This document shows positions 20,498 through 31,141 of a stretch of DNA of 64,000 nucleotides, piece after piece. Under the pieces are notes generated by a model that was given only the letters and a program-made list of their open reading frames with translations, made no database searches and was not told the origin of the DNA. Source of the stretch: Citrobacter youngae (lineage in GTDB: Bacteria > Pseudomonadota > Gammaproteobacteria > Enterobacterales > Enterobacteriaceae); assembly GCF_003818115.1 (NCBI RefSeq), contig NZ_RPOI01000005.1:215480-279479 (forward strand), in the 5' to 3' direction. The position numbers and the translations under genes are program-made. Position 1 is the first letter of the stretch; each line of letters starts with the position of its first letter.

Positions 20498-20968
20498 TCA
20501 AAATATATACACATGGGTGCCAAGTTTACGGGCTAATCCCTTCGCTCCCTCGCGCATTACCGTATCGTGGTTCCAGCGAAATACCGGCGCCGCCAGTGGG
20601 GCAAGTATATTCATCCAGCGAATCGTGGTTCGTACATTCCAGTCGTACCTGACAATCGTCTCCTTACCGGTATCAATAAAAGACCATACCCCGCGCCCTT
20701 CAACCTCGCCGCTGGCAGCACCTTCAAGAAGAGAGTACTGCATAATATTTAATACATTGATATCAAAGGTTAAACGATACGGAAGTACACCCTTCCAGGT
20801 GTAACGATGCAACGCTCCGACCCCCTGTATATCGCCTTTCTTGATCTCAACAACACGCTCAAGGCTTCTCCACCATTCTGGCCACTGATCCGGGTGGGAG
20901 AAAACATCCCAGACATCCTGCAGTGAAGCCTCAACCCGCCAGACTGTGGAAAACTGATAGTCAGTCAT
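20498..20968 (-). CDS. SRPBCC family protein (polyketide cyclase-like)
   Basis: The 156-residue protein has the START/Bet v1-like SRPBCC pattern: an N-terminal VEASLQDVWDVFSHPDQWPEWW segment and later WSF and YDWNVRTT strands, then a long C-terminal helix. Such proteins bind hydrophobic ligands; no catalytic residues can be assigned. It is convergent with the patatin gene. It could concern a lipid product in this block, but that is speculation. Confidence 0.7.
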   Translation of the reverse strand: MTDYQFSTVWRVEASLQDVWDVFSHPDQWPEWWRSLERVVEIKKGDIQGVGALHRYTWKGVLPYRLTFDINVLNIMQYSLLEGAASGEVEGRGVWSFIDTGKETIVRYDWNVRTTIRWMNILAPLAAPVFRWNHDTVMREGAKGLARKLGTHVYIF

Positions 20969-21182
20969 CGCCTTCTCTCCCCTATGGGGTGAAAAATCTG
21001 CGGCACCTGCCTGTGCTACGAACAGGCATAATCACCTGTGAGCTGTTTTTATTATAGTGCTTAATACACAGCCAGGCCCTCCAGAATCACCGCCTCAGCC
21101 GCCAGAAAATGGTTTTACCGCCCGGATTAGAGCGCCATTAAACGCTATACTTTAATAGCCACATTATTTATGGGTATTTATC

Positions 21183-21521
21183 ATGAAACTGCCACGGGTA
21201 TTTTCATGCGCCGTCCTTGCACTACTGCTGTTGACGTCTTCATCTGCTGCAGCCGGCACATTGCAACGTCAGGCTCAACGAGAGCAAGAATTGAGTGCTG
21301 CGTTAGCTGCCGGCAATGGCGTTATCGTGATTGGCGGCGCGGATGATTTTGCGTTTACGCTCAGAGCCCGTAGCCGGATCCACAGACCCTTTGCGATTGA
21401 GGATGGCATTAACGATCCCCTCATAATAAGCGGTTTTCAGAACCAGAACCCCGCCCGTGATGGGTTCATGAACAACCCGGCCCGGGGAGGGTTTATGCTG
21501 AGCACGCCTATTCGCCGATAA
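21183..21521 (+). CDS. Small secreted protein of unknown function
   Basis: I do not recognise this 112-residue protein. A signal peptide of about 24 residues ends SSAAAG. The mature part has an alanine/glutamate-rich helix, an IVIGGADDFAFTLRARSR segment, and an ending with a short repeated NPAR(D/G)GFM motif (about residues 87-103). The start has a normal hydrophobic leader, which argues that it is real. It lies alone between the SRPBCC gene and the tRNA cluster. Confidence 0.5.
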   Translation: MKLPRVFSCAVLALLLLTSSSAAAGTLQRQAQREQELSAALAAGNGVIVIGGADDFAFTLRARSRIHRPFAIEDGINDPLIISGFQNQNPARDGFMNNPARGGFMLSTPIRR

Positions 21522-21624
21522 GCGAATGGGCTAAATCATGTTGGTGACTGGGCCGTTTTGGCGGTTTTGCTTTATTGGTGGGTATTGTGACGCACGCTAT
21601 TAGCTGTCAGTAAGTTTCAGGCAC

Positions 21625-21648
21625 AAAAAAACCACCCGTAGGTGGTTT
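21625..21648 (-). terminator. Terminator of the glyW-cysT-leuZ tRNA operon
   Basis: Arms AAACCACC (21629-21636) and GGTGGTTT (21641-21648) pair around a CGTA loop and are followed on the minus strand by seven T. It lies about 40 bases after leuZ. Confidence 0.85.
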
Positions 21649-21689
21649 CACGACACTGCTTATTGCTTTGATTATTCTGTTCTTTCCCA

Positions 21690-21776
21690 TGGTACCCGGA
21701 GTGGGACTTGAACCCACACAGCGCGAACGCCGAGGGATTTTAAATCCCTTGTGTCTACCGATTCCACCATCCGGGC
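21690..21776 (-). tRNA. leuZ: tRNA-Leu (anticodon TAA)
   Basis: The 87-base minus-strand sequence starts GCCCGGATGG and ends in encoded CCA. It has a long variable arm and the anticodon TAA within GGATTTAAAATCC. It agrees almost fully with E. coli leuZ and is the last of three tRNAs. Confidence 0.97.
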
Positions 21777-21788
21777 TCGGGAAGAAAT

Positions 21789-21862
21789 TGGAGGCGCGTT
21801 CCGGAGTCGAACCGGACTAGACGGATTTGCAATCCGCTACATAACCGCTTTGCTAACGCGCC
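21789..21862 (-). tRNA. cysT: tRNA-Cys (anticodon GCA)
   Basis: The 74-base minus-strand sequence starts GGCGCGTTAG and ends TCCA. The anticodon GCA lies in GGATTGCAAATCC. It agrees with E. coli cysT and lies between glyW and leuZ. Confidence 0.97.
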
Positions 21863-21914
21863 GAAATCTTCTGGCTTTACAGCCAAACATCCGCAAATGC
21901 CGATGTTTTAAATT

Positions 21915-21990
<76 letters not shown>

Positions 21991-22141
21991 ATCACCAAGT
22001 AACTTTGTTAATCACTTGATTTTGTTATCGTCTGGCAATCAGTGCCGCCGTTCGATGCGTTGCATTCTACTTACCTGACGCAATGAGTCAACGATATTTT
22101 TCACCACTGACGATCGTTTGCTGAAATTTGCGGCGAAACGA

Positions 22142-22690
22142 TCACTGATCAAGCAAATCTCCCCGTGCAGCGCTCAAATACTGGAACATTGACCATAAAG
22201 TCAGAATCGCGGCGACAAAGAAAAGTGCAATCCCGGCATACTCTACCCAGATATTTGGGCGCCACAGCAGCCATGCCAGCGCCGCCATTTGCGATGTCGT
22301 TTTGACTTTACCGATCCACGACACCGCCACGCTGCTACGCTTGCCAAGTTCTGCCATCCATTCACGCAGCGCTGAAATGATAATTTCTCGCGCGATCATC
22401 GTGGCGGCAGGCAATGTCACCCACCAGCTGTGGTAGTGCTCCGTCACCAGCACCATCGCAATAGCCACCAGGACTTTATCTGCCACCGGATCGAGGAACG
22501 CCCCGAAACGTGTGCTTTGGTTCCAGCGGCGCGCCAGAAAACCGTCAAACCAGTCGGTAACGGCTGCGATACAGAAAATCAGCGCACAAACGAAGGGAGC
22601 CCAGGTGAATGGCAGATAAAACGCCAATACAAAGAATGGGATCAGAATGACGCGAAACAGCGTGAGCAATGTAGGGATATTAAATTGCAT
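22142..22690 (-). CDS. pgsA: PgsA, phosphatidylglycerophosphate synthase
   Basis: PgsA joins CDP-diacylglycerol and glycerol-3-phosphate in the inner membrane, the committed step to phosphatidylglycerol and cardiolipin. The 182 residues match E. coli. The CDP-alcohol phosphotransferase motif [27 protein letters not shown] is visible as D.xDG..AR..G..LD..D with all acidic residues. Four membrane segments are evident. It follows uvrC and precedes the tRNA operon, as in E. coli. Confidence 0.97.
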   Translation of the reverse strand: MQFNIPTLLTLFRVILIPFFVLAFYLPFTWAPFVCALIFCIAAVTDWFDGFLARRWNQSTRFGAFLDPVADKVLVAIAMVLVTEHYHSWWVTLPAATMIAREIIISALREWMAELGKRSSVAVSWIGKVKTTSQMAALAWLLWRPNIWVEYAGIALFFVAAILTLWSMFQYLSAARGDLLDQ

Positions 22691-22745
22691 ATGACGGATA
22701 ACTATCTGTTGTCAGTGAAATTACCCCTATGTTGCTACAGAGGGC

Positions 22746-24578
22746 TTAATGTTTCAACGAGTAGAAGATCTTTTCTGCCAGAGCTTGCGAAATACCCGGC
22801 ACTTTTGCAATTTCTTCGACACTGGCGTTACGAAGCCCTTGCAAACCCCCCATATATTTCAACAACATTTGTCGGCGCTTAGGGCCAACGCCTTCGATGG
22901 TTTCCAGCGTGCTGGTGCTTTTTACCTTCGCCCGTTTTTTACGGTGTCCGCTGATGGCGTGATCGTGAGACTCATCGCGGATATGCTGAATAACGTGCAA
23001 CGCAGGGGAGTCCGGCGGCAGGCTAAACCCCTCACCTTCCGGTTCGAAGAACAGGGTTTCCAGGCCAGCTTTGCGATCTGCCCCTTTTGCCACACCCAGT
23101 AACAGAGGATGCTGTTTATCCCAGGGCACGTCCAGTTCAGCAAAAACAGCTTTCGCCTGCCCTAGCTGGCCTTTACCGCCGTCGATCAAAATAACATCCG
23201 GGATCTTACTTTCTTCTATTGCCTTACCGTAACGCCGACGCAGTACCTGGTTCATCGCCGCGTAATCATCACCCGGCGTAATACCCGTAATGTTATAGCG
23301 ACGATACTCTGCGCGCAGCGGCCCGTTAGCGTCAAAAACCACGCAGGAGGCAACGGTCTGCTCGCCCATCGTGTGGCTAATGTCAAAACATTCCATGCGT
23401 TTCACCGCAGGCAGTTTCAGCACGGATGCCAGCGCCGTCAGACGTTGGGTAATAGTGGACTGCTGGGAAAGTTTGGTGGTTAACGCCGTAGCCGCATTGG
23501 TACGCGCCAGCTTCAAGTATCGGGCGCGATCGCCTCGCGGTTTCGTCTGGACGTTAATCTTCCGCCCGGCCAGTTCAGACAAAGAGTCAGCCAACAGCGT
23601 CTTATCGCTAAGATTAAAATCAAGCAGGATCTCCCCGGGCAAGGTACGCACCTGGCTACCCTGTAAATAGAACTGCCCAACGAAGGTTTCAACTACCTCG
23701 CCCAGCTCCGTTCCCCCTGGTACTTTAGGAAAATAGCTGCGACTGCCTAACACTTTACCCTGACGAATGAACAAGACGTGTACACAGGCCATTCCGGCAT
23801 CAAATGCCACGCCGATAACATCCAGATCGTCGCCAGTATTGGAAACAAACTGTTTTTCAGTGACACGGCGAACCGCCTGAATTTGGTCGCGGATGCGTGC
23901 GGCCTCTTCAAACTCAAGGTTCTGGCTGGCCTTCTCCATCCGGGTTATCAGTTGCGTTAACACCTGATCGTCTTTGCCGGATAAAAACAGCCGTACATAG
24001 TCGACCTGCTGTGCGTACTCTTCTTCACTCACCAGACCGGCGACGCATGGCCCAAGGCAGCGGCCAATCTGATATTGCAAACACGGGCGTGAACGGTTGC
24101 GATAAACGCTATTTTCGCACTGACGTATTGGGAAAATTTTCTGCAATAGCGCCAGCGTCTCGCGGACGGCATAACCGTTAGGAAACGGTCCAAAGTATTC
24201 ACCTTTAGCATGCTTCGCGCCGCGATGCGTCGCCAGACGCGGATGGGTATCGCCACTGAGGAAAATAAAGGGATAGGATTTATCATCGCGCAGCAATACG
24301 TTATAGCGCGGCTGGTACAGCTTGATGTAATTGTGCTCAAGCAATAATGCTTCAGTTTCGGTGTGCGTCACCGTGACATCAATCTGCTGAATTTGTGCCA
24401 CCAGCGCTTCGGTTTTACGCGACGCGAGATTGCTGCGGAAATAGCTGGAGAGCCGTTTTTTCAGGTCTTTCGCTTTACCGACATAGATAACCGTCCCGGC
24501 GGTATCGTACATACGATAGACGCCAGGCTGGCTGGTCACGGTTTTCAGAAACGCTTTAGCATCGAACTGTTCGGTCAC
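22746..24578 (-). CDS. uvrC: UvrC, excinuclease ABC subunit C
   Basis: UvrC makes both incisions during nucleotide excision repair, recruited by UvrB. The 610 residues equal E. coli UvrC. In order: an N-terminal GIY-YIG nuclease (GVYRMYD ... VIYVGKA), a cysteine cluster around [16 protein letters not shown], a UVR domain near residues 204-240, the RNase H-like C-terminal nuclease ([10 protein letters not shown]) and helix-hairpin-helix repeats at the end. The start is GTG and overlaps the uvrY stop by four bases (GTGA), as in the conserved uvrYC operon. Confidence 0.98.
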   Translation of the reverse strand: MTEQFDAKAFLKTVTSQPGVYRMYDTAGTVIYVGKAKDLKKRLSSYFRSNLASRKTEALVAQIQQIDVTVTHTETEALLLEHNYIKLYQPRYNVLLRDDKSYPFIFLSGDTHPRLATHRGAKHAKGEYFGPFPNGYAVRETLALLQKIFPIRQCENSVYRNRSRPCLQYQIGRCLGPCVAGLVSEEEYAQQVDYVRLFLSGKDDQVLTQLITRMEKASQNLEFEEAARIRDQIQAVRRVTEKQFVSNTGDDLDVIGVAFDAGMACVHVLFIRQGKVLGSRSYFPKVPGGTELGEVVETFVGQFYLQGSQVRTLPGEILLDFNLSDKTLLADSLSELAGRKINVQTKPRGDRARYLKLARTNAATALTTKLSQQSTITQRLTALASVLKLPAVKRMECFDISHTMGEQTVASCVVFDANGPLRAEYRRYNITGITPGDDYAAMNQVLRRRYGKAIEESKIPDVILIDGGKGQLGQAKAVFAELDVPWDKQHPLLLGVAKGADRKAGLETLFFEPEGEGFSLPPDSPALHVIQHIRDESHDHAISGHRKKRAKVKSTSTLETIEGVGPKRRQMLLKYMGGLQGLRNASVEEIAKVPGISQALAEKIFYSLKH

Positions 24579-25231
24579 AGGCTTGTTAATGTCTCCGCAT
24601 TACACAGGCCATGGCGAATTGCCAGGTGAGTCAGCTCCACATCGCCATGAATGTTTAATTTACTGAACATTCGATAGCGGTAGCTGTTCACTGTTTTGGG
24701 ACTAAGATTCAGTTGTTCTGAGATCTCATTGACCTTCTGGCCTTTGGTGATCATCAGCATAATCTGCAACTCGCGTTCAGACAAACTGGCAAACGGGGTT
24801 TCCGTTTTCTCTGGCTCAATCTGGCTAAGCGCCATTTGTTGCGCAATATCGGAAGCAATGTAGCGCTGCCCGGAAAAAACCGAACGAATCGCGCTCACGA
24901 CTTCCTGAGGGGCGGCCCCCTTGCTGAGATAGCCCGCGGCTCCCGCCTGCATAACTTTTGCCGGCAATGAGTTTTCGGTATGAACAGTCAACATGATCAC
25001 TTTAATGTCAGCCGAGGAACGCGCAATTTTGCGGGTTGCCTCCAGACCGCCAATACCGGGCATATTCATGTCCATCAGCACAACGTCGACGGCGTTAGTG
25101 CGGCACCATTTGACCGCATCTTCGCCGCAGCACGCCTCGCCGACAACTTTAATGCCTTTTATATCTTCCAGAATGCGTCGTATCCCTGCGCGCACCAGTT
25201 CGTGGTCATCAACAAGAAAAACGTTGATCAA
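24575..25231 (-). CDS. uvrY: UvrY, response regulator of the BarA-UvrY system
   Basis: UvrY (SirA in Salmonella) is phosphorylated by BarA and activates the CsrB/CsrC small RNAs, shifting carbon use and motility. The 218 residues comprise a receiver domain with Asp54 ([10 protein letters not shown]) and acidic Asp8/Asp9, and a C-terminal LuxR-type helix-turn-helix ([18 protein letters not shown] onwards). It is translationally coupled to uvrC. Confidence 0.97.
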   Translation of the reverse strand: MINVFLVDDHELVRAGIRRILEDIKGIKVVGEACCGEDAVKWCRTNAVDVVLMDMNMPGIGGLEATRKIARSSADIKVIMLTVHTENSLPAKVMQAGAAGYLSKGAAPQEVVSAIRSVFSGQRYIASDIAQQMALSQIEPEKTETPFASLSERELQIMLMITKGQKVNEISEQLNLSPKTVNSYRYRMFSKLNIHGDVELTHLAIRHGLCNAETLTSL

Positions 25232-25691
25232 AGGAATATCTCCAGAATAGGGATAACGCTACCGATAGTTAATCGGTCCTATGTTAACGGGTTTTATCTC
25301 AACTTTGAAATCTAAAAAACACCCGACTTTCGATTTTGCTCTCGTTTTTGGAAATTAGATTGTACGAACCGTGGAAACTTTCACGGTTGAAGGCTGTTTG
25401 CCCGCGCTTATATCTGCATAGCTGTTTCAGAATAGTGACAAAAAATTCATATTCTTACGCTGAATGCTAAATAGGAAGGTAAGCTTGTAACAATAATTAA
25501 CGAGTAAAATACTCGGAATAAACAATGAATGGAGAAAATATATGCACTGCAACATCTTGTTTATTTTAATCTCATTGGGTTTTGTTTGTGCAAAAAACAA
25601 CCTCAGATATTTTTAGCCGAGCTTATGGTATACTCCGCCGCCTTGACGTTTGCCATCGCACTTTTTCATTGAAACATAACGAGGAAAATAA
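25232..25691. other. Intergenic region uvrY / yecF
   Basis: These 460 bases hold the divergent promoters. A TATACT hexamer near 25630 is a plausible -10 for yecF with no clear -35. The middle part is AT-rich. I see no small RNA or repeat. Confidence 0.5.
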
Positions 25692-25916
25692 ATGAGTACG
25701 CCTGATTTTTCCACTGCTGAGAATAATCAAGAACTGGCTAATGAAGTCACCTGCCTGAAGGCCATGTTAACGCTGATGCTGCAGGCTATGGGACAAGCCG
25801 ATGCAGGACGCGTGATTCTTAAAATGGAAAAACAGATCGCGCTGATTGAGGACGAAACACAGGCCGCGGTATTTACCAGCACTGTTAAACAAATTAAACA
25901 GGCCTATCGTCAGTGA
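25692..25916 (+). CDS. yecF: YecF, DUF2594 family protein
   Basis: The 74 residues match E. coli YecF. It is a soluble, helical protein of unknown function. GAGG precedes the ATG. A strong terminator follows. It sits between uvrY and sdiA in the conserved order. Confidence 0.9.
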   Translation: MSTPDFSTAENNQELANEVTCLKAMLTLMLQAMGQADAGRVILKMEKQIALIEDETQAAVFTSTVKQIKQAYRQ

Positions 25917-25920
25917 TAAG

Positions 25921-25954
25921 AAACCGGCTGACAGCGATGCTCTCAGCCGGTTTT
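25921..25954. terminator. Bidirectional terminator between yecF and sdiA
   Basis: Eleven-base arms (25921-25931 and 25943-25953) pair perfectly. T follows on the plus strand and the complement gives T on the minus strand, so it can end both convergent transcripts. Confidence 0.85.
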
Positions 25955-25982
25955 GCGTCTGACACTCAGAACGACATTTTAT

Positions 25983-26705
25983 TCAGATAAGCCCTGTTGC
26001 AGCGGCATAACAAGCAATCTGTGTTTTGTTTGGCGCGTTAAACTTCTTCTGCATATTCTTCTGATGAAAGTTAACGGTATTTTCAGAGATCGACAGAATC
26101 ATTGCTATCTCGGAAGAGGTTTTCCCCTCAGCGGTCCATTTCAGAATCTCTTTTTCGCGCTTGCTAAAACGCATCTCCGGCGCCATGACCATGTCATCTT
26201 CCAGCCGCATAAGTACTGACAGACTTTCTCGTACCAGCAGTTGCATCCTGAGTTCGACTTCATCCTGGGCATAGCGGCCATTACGCACACTTGCGCGTGA
26301 AACGGACAAAAAGCCTAGCGCCCGATTTGGCAACATTAAGCATTGCGTCATCCCCTTGCGCAGACCGTGATTACGCGCGGCGTCCCACAGCGGTTGTGCG
26401 TCACGGAACAAGGCGTCATCCCACGGTAAGTGGCCCTGACTGAAGTTTTCGGGTTTCAGTACCGGATCGATAGCGAAATAATTTTCTGATTGGTAGTGTG
26501 CGACCCATGCTTTGGGATACGTCGTATGAAGTACCGTTTTAGGTCGGGTAAAGGGTACGGGATGCCGGACACAGAGCGCATAAAAATCGAACTCTAAGTG
26601 CTGCGTCTGAAGTTGTAATTCGTTATAGACATCCTCTGCCGCCGCCATTTCCTGAAAGCGTAACAGCATGCTCCGTCGCCAGGTGAAGAAATCATGATCC
26701 TGCAT
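25983..26705 (-). CDS. sdiA: SdiA, LuxR-type acyl-homoserine lactone receptor
   Basis: SdiA senses acyl-homoserine lactones made by other bacteria and regulates transcription. The 240 residues equal E. coli SdiA. The N-terminal autoinducer domain spans about 1-165 with the conserved W, Y and D ligand residues; the C-terminal helix-turn-helix begins at SKREKEILKWTAEGKTS. No luxI partner is present, which is normal for this orphan receptor. It lies between yecF and the cystine genes. Confidence 0.96.
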   Translation of the reverse strand: MQDHDFFTWRRSMLLRFQEMAAAEDVYNELQLQTQHLEFDFYALCVRHPVPFTRPKTVLHTTYPKAWVAHYQSENYFAIDPVLKPENFSQGHLPWDDALFRDAQPLWDAARNHGLRKGMTQCLMLPNRALGFLSVSRASVRNGRYAQDEVELRMQLLVRESLSVLMRLEDDMVMAPEMRFSKREKEILKWTAEGKTSSEIAMILSISENTVNFHQKNMQKKFNAPNKTQIACYAAATGLI

Positions 26706-26936
26706 ACTAAGTGGTAATGCCCCTGAGATTGATAATCATCCAAATGTACGAAACAAGCTAACACATAAATGTATTTTATATATGCAAATTATCGGACAAA
26801 TAAGAAATTACTTGAGTGTAATGTAACAGCCCACAATGCTGACAGGATGAAGCAATAATAATAAAGCAGTAATTATAAATAGTTATGCAACAAGCACTCA
26901 CCAAAAAAACTATTTCGATGAGTGCTCTCTGACCTT

Positions 26937-27689
26937 TTATTGCATCAGGAATTTTTCAAGAAACTGACGGGTTCGCGGTTGCTGCGGATGCGTGAATAAT
27001 GATTTTGCAGGCCCCTGCTCCACTATCTTGCCCTGATCCATAAATATCGCCCGGTCAGCAACGTCACGCGCAAAACTCATTTCGTGCGTCACAATGACCA
27101 TGGTGCGTTTTTCCTGCGCCAGTTGACGAATAGTATTAAGCACTTCGCCAACCAGTTCCGGGTCAAGCGCGGAGGTCGGTTCATCAAAAAGAATAACTTC
27201 CGGACGCATAGCCAGCGCCCGGGCAATAGCGACACGCTGCTGCTGACCGCCGGATAACCGCCGTGGATAGCTGCTCTCTTTACCCGCAAGCCCAACCTTT
27301 GCCAGAAGTTCACGCGCGCGCGCTGTCGCTTCCGCCTTCGGTTCGCCCTTCACAATTACCGGACCTTCAATAATGTTTTCCAGTACTGTGCGATGTGGAA
27401 ATAAATTAAAGTTCTGGAACACAAACCCCACATGCTGGCGCAACTGGCGAATCTGTCCTTTCTGCTGGCTTAAGGAACGCGCGGTATCAATGGTAATATC
27501 TCCAACCTTGATGGTGCCCGCCTCCGGTTGTTCCAGCAAATTTATACTGCGCAGCAGCGTGGTTTTACCTGAACCGCTCGGCCCGATAATCGCCACGACT
27601 TCACCAGGCTTAACGTCCAGATCAATGCCGTGCAGTACCGTTTGCCCGTGAAATTTTTTCACCAGGTTTCTGACTTCAATAGTACTCAT
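26937..27689 (-). CDS. tcyN: TcyN (YecC), cystine ABC transporter ATPase
   Basis: TcyN powers high-affinity uptake of L-cystine and related compounds with TcyL and TcyJ. The 250 residues match E. coli YecC. Walker A is GPSGSGKT, the signature LSGGQQQR and Walker B ILFDEPTSALD. It is the last gene of the cystine cluster and overlaps the tcyL stop by four bases. Confidence 0.96.
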   Translation of the reverse strand: MSTIEVRNLVKKFHGQTVLHGIDLDVKPGEVVAIIGPSGSGKTTLLRSINLLEQPEAGTIKVGDITIDTARSLSQQKGQIRQLRQHVGFVFQNFNLFPHRTVLENIIEGPVIVKGEPKAEATARARELLAKVGLAGKESSYPRRLSGGQQQRVAIARALAMRPEVILFDEPTSALDPELVGEVLNTIRQLAQEKRTMVIVTHEMSFARDVADRAIFMDQGKIVEQGPAKSLFTHPQQPRTRQFLEKFLMQ

Positions 27690-28354
27690 TTCGGATCTCT
27701 CTCCTGGCGGTTGAGCTGTTCTTCAAAATAGTTCTGCAGCGCAGAAAGCACCGTCGCCATGACCCAGTAAATCAGCGAGGCCGCCAGATACATGGTAAAC
27801 ACTTCCAGCGTGCGTGAAGTAATCAGCTGCGCCTGGCGGAACAGTTCCGGTACCTGGATGGTCGCGGCCAGTGATGTGTCTTTCACCAGACTGATAAAGC
27901 TGTTGCTCAGCGGTGGAAGCGCAACCCGCGCAGCCTGCGGCAGGATCGCCCTGCGCATCGTCTGCCACGGTGTCATACCGATACTCGCCCCGGCTTCCCA
28001 CTGACCTTTATCAATGGAGGAGATGGCCGCACGCAGCGTTTCTGCCGCATAGGCCGCAGTATTCAGCGACAGACCGATCATTGCAGCCGGTATCGGGTCC
28101 AGCTCAATACCAAACTGCGGCAGACCGTAGTAGATCATAAACAGTTGGGCAATTAACGGCGTACCGCGAAAGATAGAGATATAAAAGCGCGCCAGCCAGC
28201 GCACAGGCAACAGTGACGATAAACGCATTAGCGCCAGGATGAACCCCAGCACCAGGCCAAAAAACATCCCGCCGATACTCAGTTGGAGCGTAAATACCGC
28301 CCCTTTCAGCAGATACGGCAGCGAATCAATGACCAGTTGGATACTTTCTTGCAT
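27686..28354 (-). CDS. tcyL: TcyL (YecS), cystine ABC transporter permease
   Basis: TcyL is the inner-membrane permease of the cystine importer. The 222 residues match E. coli YecS. The polar amino acid permease family EAA loop is seen around EAGASIGMTPWQTMRRAILPQA. It lies between dcyD and tcyN, the order of E. coli. Confidence 0.96.
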   Translation of the reverse strand: MQESIQLVIDSLPYLLKGAVFTLQLSIGGMFFGLVLGFILALMRLSSLLPVRWLARFYISIFRGTPLIAQLFMIYYGLPQFGIELDPIPAAMIGLSLNTAAYAAETLRAAISSIDKGQWEAGASIGMTPWQTMRRAILPQAARVALPPLSNSFISLVKDTSLAATIQVPELFRQAQLITSRTLEVFTMYLAASLIYWVMATVLSALQNYFEEQLNRQERDPK

Positions 28355-28375
28355 TAGTGTTTTTCTACCTGGTTG

Positions 28376-29380
<1,005 letters not shown>

Positions 29381-29473
29381 TCATCATCTTGTGGGCAACA
29401 AGCAGCCCAAAAGCCTGAGAGTAGAAGTTGTTGTGATGTTCTTTTTATTATGCACGTTCAGGCGCAATGGAAT

Positions 29474-29504
29474 AAAAAAAGGCGCTGTTAAAGGCGCCTT
29501 TTTT
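29474..29504 (-). terminator. Terminator-like stem between tcyJ and dcyD
   Basis: Arms AAAAAAGGCGC (29475-29485) and its complement (29494-29504) form a stem flanked by A and T runs, so it can act in both directions. It stands after tcyJ within the gene cluster and probably reduces transcription into dcyD-tcyLN, leaving more binding protein than transporter. Confidence 0.8.
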
Positions 29505-29517
29505 ATCCGGATGATGA

Positions 29518-30318
29518 TTATTTCGTCACATCCGCTCCAAACCATTTTTCGGACAGGGCTTTCAGCGTGCCGTCTTTTTGCATATCGGCAATGGCTGCAT
29601 CCACAGCTTTCAGCAGATCTTCATTGCCTTTACGTAGCGCCACACCAGATTCCTGGCGGGAGAAAGCTTCACCAGTCACGGCCAGTGTGTCTTTGGTTTT
29701 CTTCACCAGATCCAACGCTGCCAGACGGTCAACCAGAATGGCATCGATACGGCCTACGCGCAGATCCTGATATTTGGTCGGGTCATCATCATAGGTACGA
29801 ATATCTACGCCCTGCACGTTCTGACGCAGCCACTCTTCGTAGTTGGTTCCAAGCCCAACACCGACTTTTTTACCTTTCAGGTCCGCCGCGGTTTTAATAA
29901 CGCCTTCGTTACCTTTTTTCACCAACGCCTGGATACCAGAAACCGTATACGGGGTAGAGAAATCGTATTTCTTCTTACGTTCGTCAGAGATGGTTACCTG
30001 GTTTATCACCACATCGATACGTTTGGAATCTAACGACGCTAGCATGCCGTCCCATTTGGTCGGCTTGAGCGAGGCTTTCACACCCAGATGTTTAGCCAGC
30101 TCCTCGGCAAATTCCACTTCAAAACCAGTCAGTTTGCCATCGTCGCCCTGGAAACTAAACGGGGGGTAAGTCCCTTCAAGCCCCACCAGCAGCGTGCCGC
30201 GCTCTTTCACTTTATTTAACAGACCTTCGTCCGCAAATGTTTTTGCGCTCATACCAGCGACAAGTGCAACAGCCATTACACCCATCAGCGCCTGACGTCC
30301 CAGAAGTGCTAATTTCAT
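29518..30318 (-). CDS. tcyJ: TcyJ (FliY), periplasmic cystine-binding protein
   Basis: TcyJ binds cystine in the periplasm. The ATG at 30318 (MKLALLGRQ) gives 266 residues as in E. coli; a frame start at 30339 is longer and unlikely. The signal peptide ends SAKTFADEG. The family 3 solute-binding domain has the GLEGTYPPFSF opening. The old name fliY reflects its place beside fliZA; it is not a flagellar part. A truncated ERIC repeat lies just upstream. Confidence 0.96.
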   Translation of the reverse strand: MKLALLGRQALMGVMAVALVAGMSAKTFADEGLLNKVKERGTLLVGLEGTYPPFSFQGDDGKLTGFEVEFAEELAKHLGVKASLKPTKWDGMLASLDSKRIDVVINQVTISDERKKKYDFSTPYTVSGIQALVKKGNEGVIKTAADLKGKKVGVGLGTNYEEWLRQNVQGVDIRTYDDDPTKYQDLRVGRIDAILVDRLAALDLVKKTKDTLAVTGEAFSRQESGVALRKGNEDLLKAVDAAIADMQKDGTLKALSEKWFGADVTK

Positions 30319-30363
30319 AGTTACCCCGAATATTGTCATTAGTGACTGCTATTTATCCACAAA

Positions 30364-30469
30364 ATCATTCGAGTTGCATCAAGGCGGCAAGCGAGTAAGT
30401 CCCCAGGAGCTTACTAAAGTAAGTGACTGGGGCGCCAACGCAGAGACAGCTTGAAGGATGACGTGTATA
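30364..30469. repeat. ERIC (IRU) repeat, shortened
   Basis: This stretch contains the ERIC core: CCCCAGGAGCTTACT on one side and AAGTAAGTGACTGGGG on the other, with outer ends ATCATTCGAGTTGC and CTTGAAGGATGACG in inverted orientation. It is about 106 bases, compared with 127 for a full copy; the missing part lies in the right arm after ACTGGGG. It sits between tcyJ and fliZ. Confidence 0.85.
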
Positions 30470-30532
30470 TGACCGTAGTGTAGAGCGTTTGTCATGATCC
30501 ACAAACACCACTCTGTTACACCTTATTCGTTT

Positions 30533-31084
30533 TTAATATATATCAGAACTGGCTGTCCAGGAGGATTTCTGCATATGCCCCATATGTGTATGGGCTTTAA
30601 ACTGCTCATACTTACGTAGCGCAATGCGGTAGTTATTGGTGCTGGTTTCTGGCAGCCACGGGGCGAGGTTTTCGTCGAGGAACCCTTCCTGCAGCAGGTC
30701 ATGAGAAATTTTTTGTTCAGTCAGATGATTGCCGAGACGACGCAGGCGAACAACATATTCGCGCACCGTACCGTGGCTCATTTCGGTTTGCTCAAACAAA
30801 AATTGTTTAAAGCCGATGATGTCAAAGAAGTCGCTTTGCTCTTTGCAATGCAAATCACCGCAGAAACGGCATAACGCCACCCACTCTTTTTTCTCTTGCG
30901 CCCATTCAGCATCATCAAGCAGCGTGTCCAGGCGGGAGATGGCTATCTTATTCACAATCTGCCCGCGACGAACCAGCGTGATCCTATCAAGCAACTTAAA
31001 GCAATGGGCGCAATGCGTCTGGCTGTGTTTGAAATCTTTGAGGTAGCGGCTTAGTGGCCGTCTTTTTGATTGCTGCACCGTCAT
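30533..31084 (-). CDS. fliZ: FliZ, flagellar regulator and RpoS antagonist
   Basis: FliZ binds DNA at RpoS-like promoters and represses them, favouring motility over curli and biofilm. The 183 residues match E. coli. The integrase-like core-binding fold region (about 85-165) ends in the short DNA-binding helix containing NNYRIALRKYEQFK. It is cotranscribed downstream of fliA. Confidence 0.95.
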   Translation of the reverse strand: MTVQQSKRRPLSRYLKDFKHSQTHCAHCFKLLDRITLVRRGQIVNKIAISRLDTLLDDAEWAQEKKEWVALCRFCGDLHCKEQSDFFDIIGFKQFLFEQTEMSHGTVREYVVRLRRLGNHLTEQKISHDLLQEGFLDENLAPWLPETSTNNYRIALRKYEQFKAHTHMGHMQKSSWTASSDIY

Positions 31085-31141
31085 GAGAACTCCTGGTAGT
31101 CAATACGTTATGCGGCATTGTTCAGGGGCAAAGATTACCCC

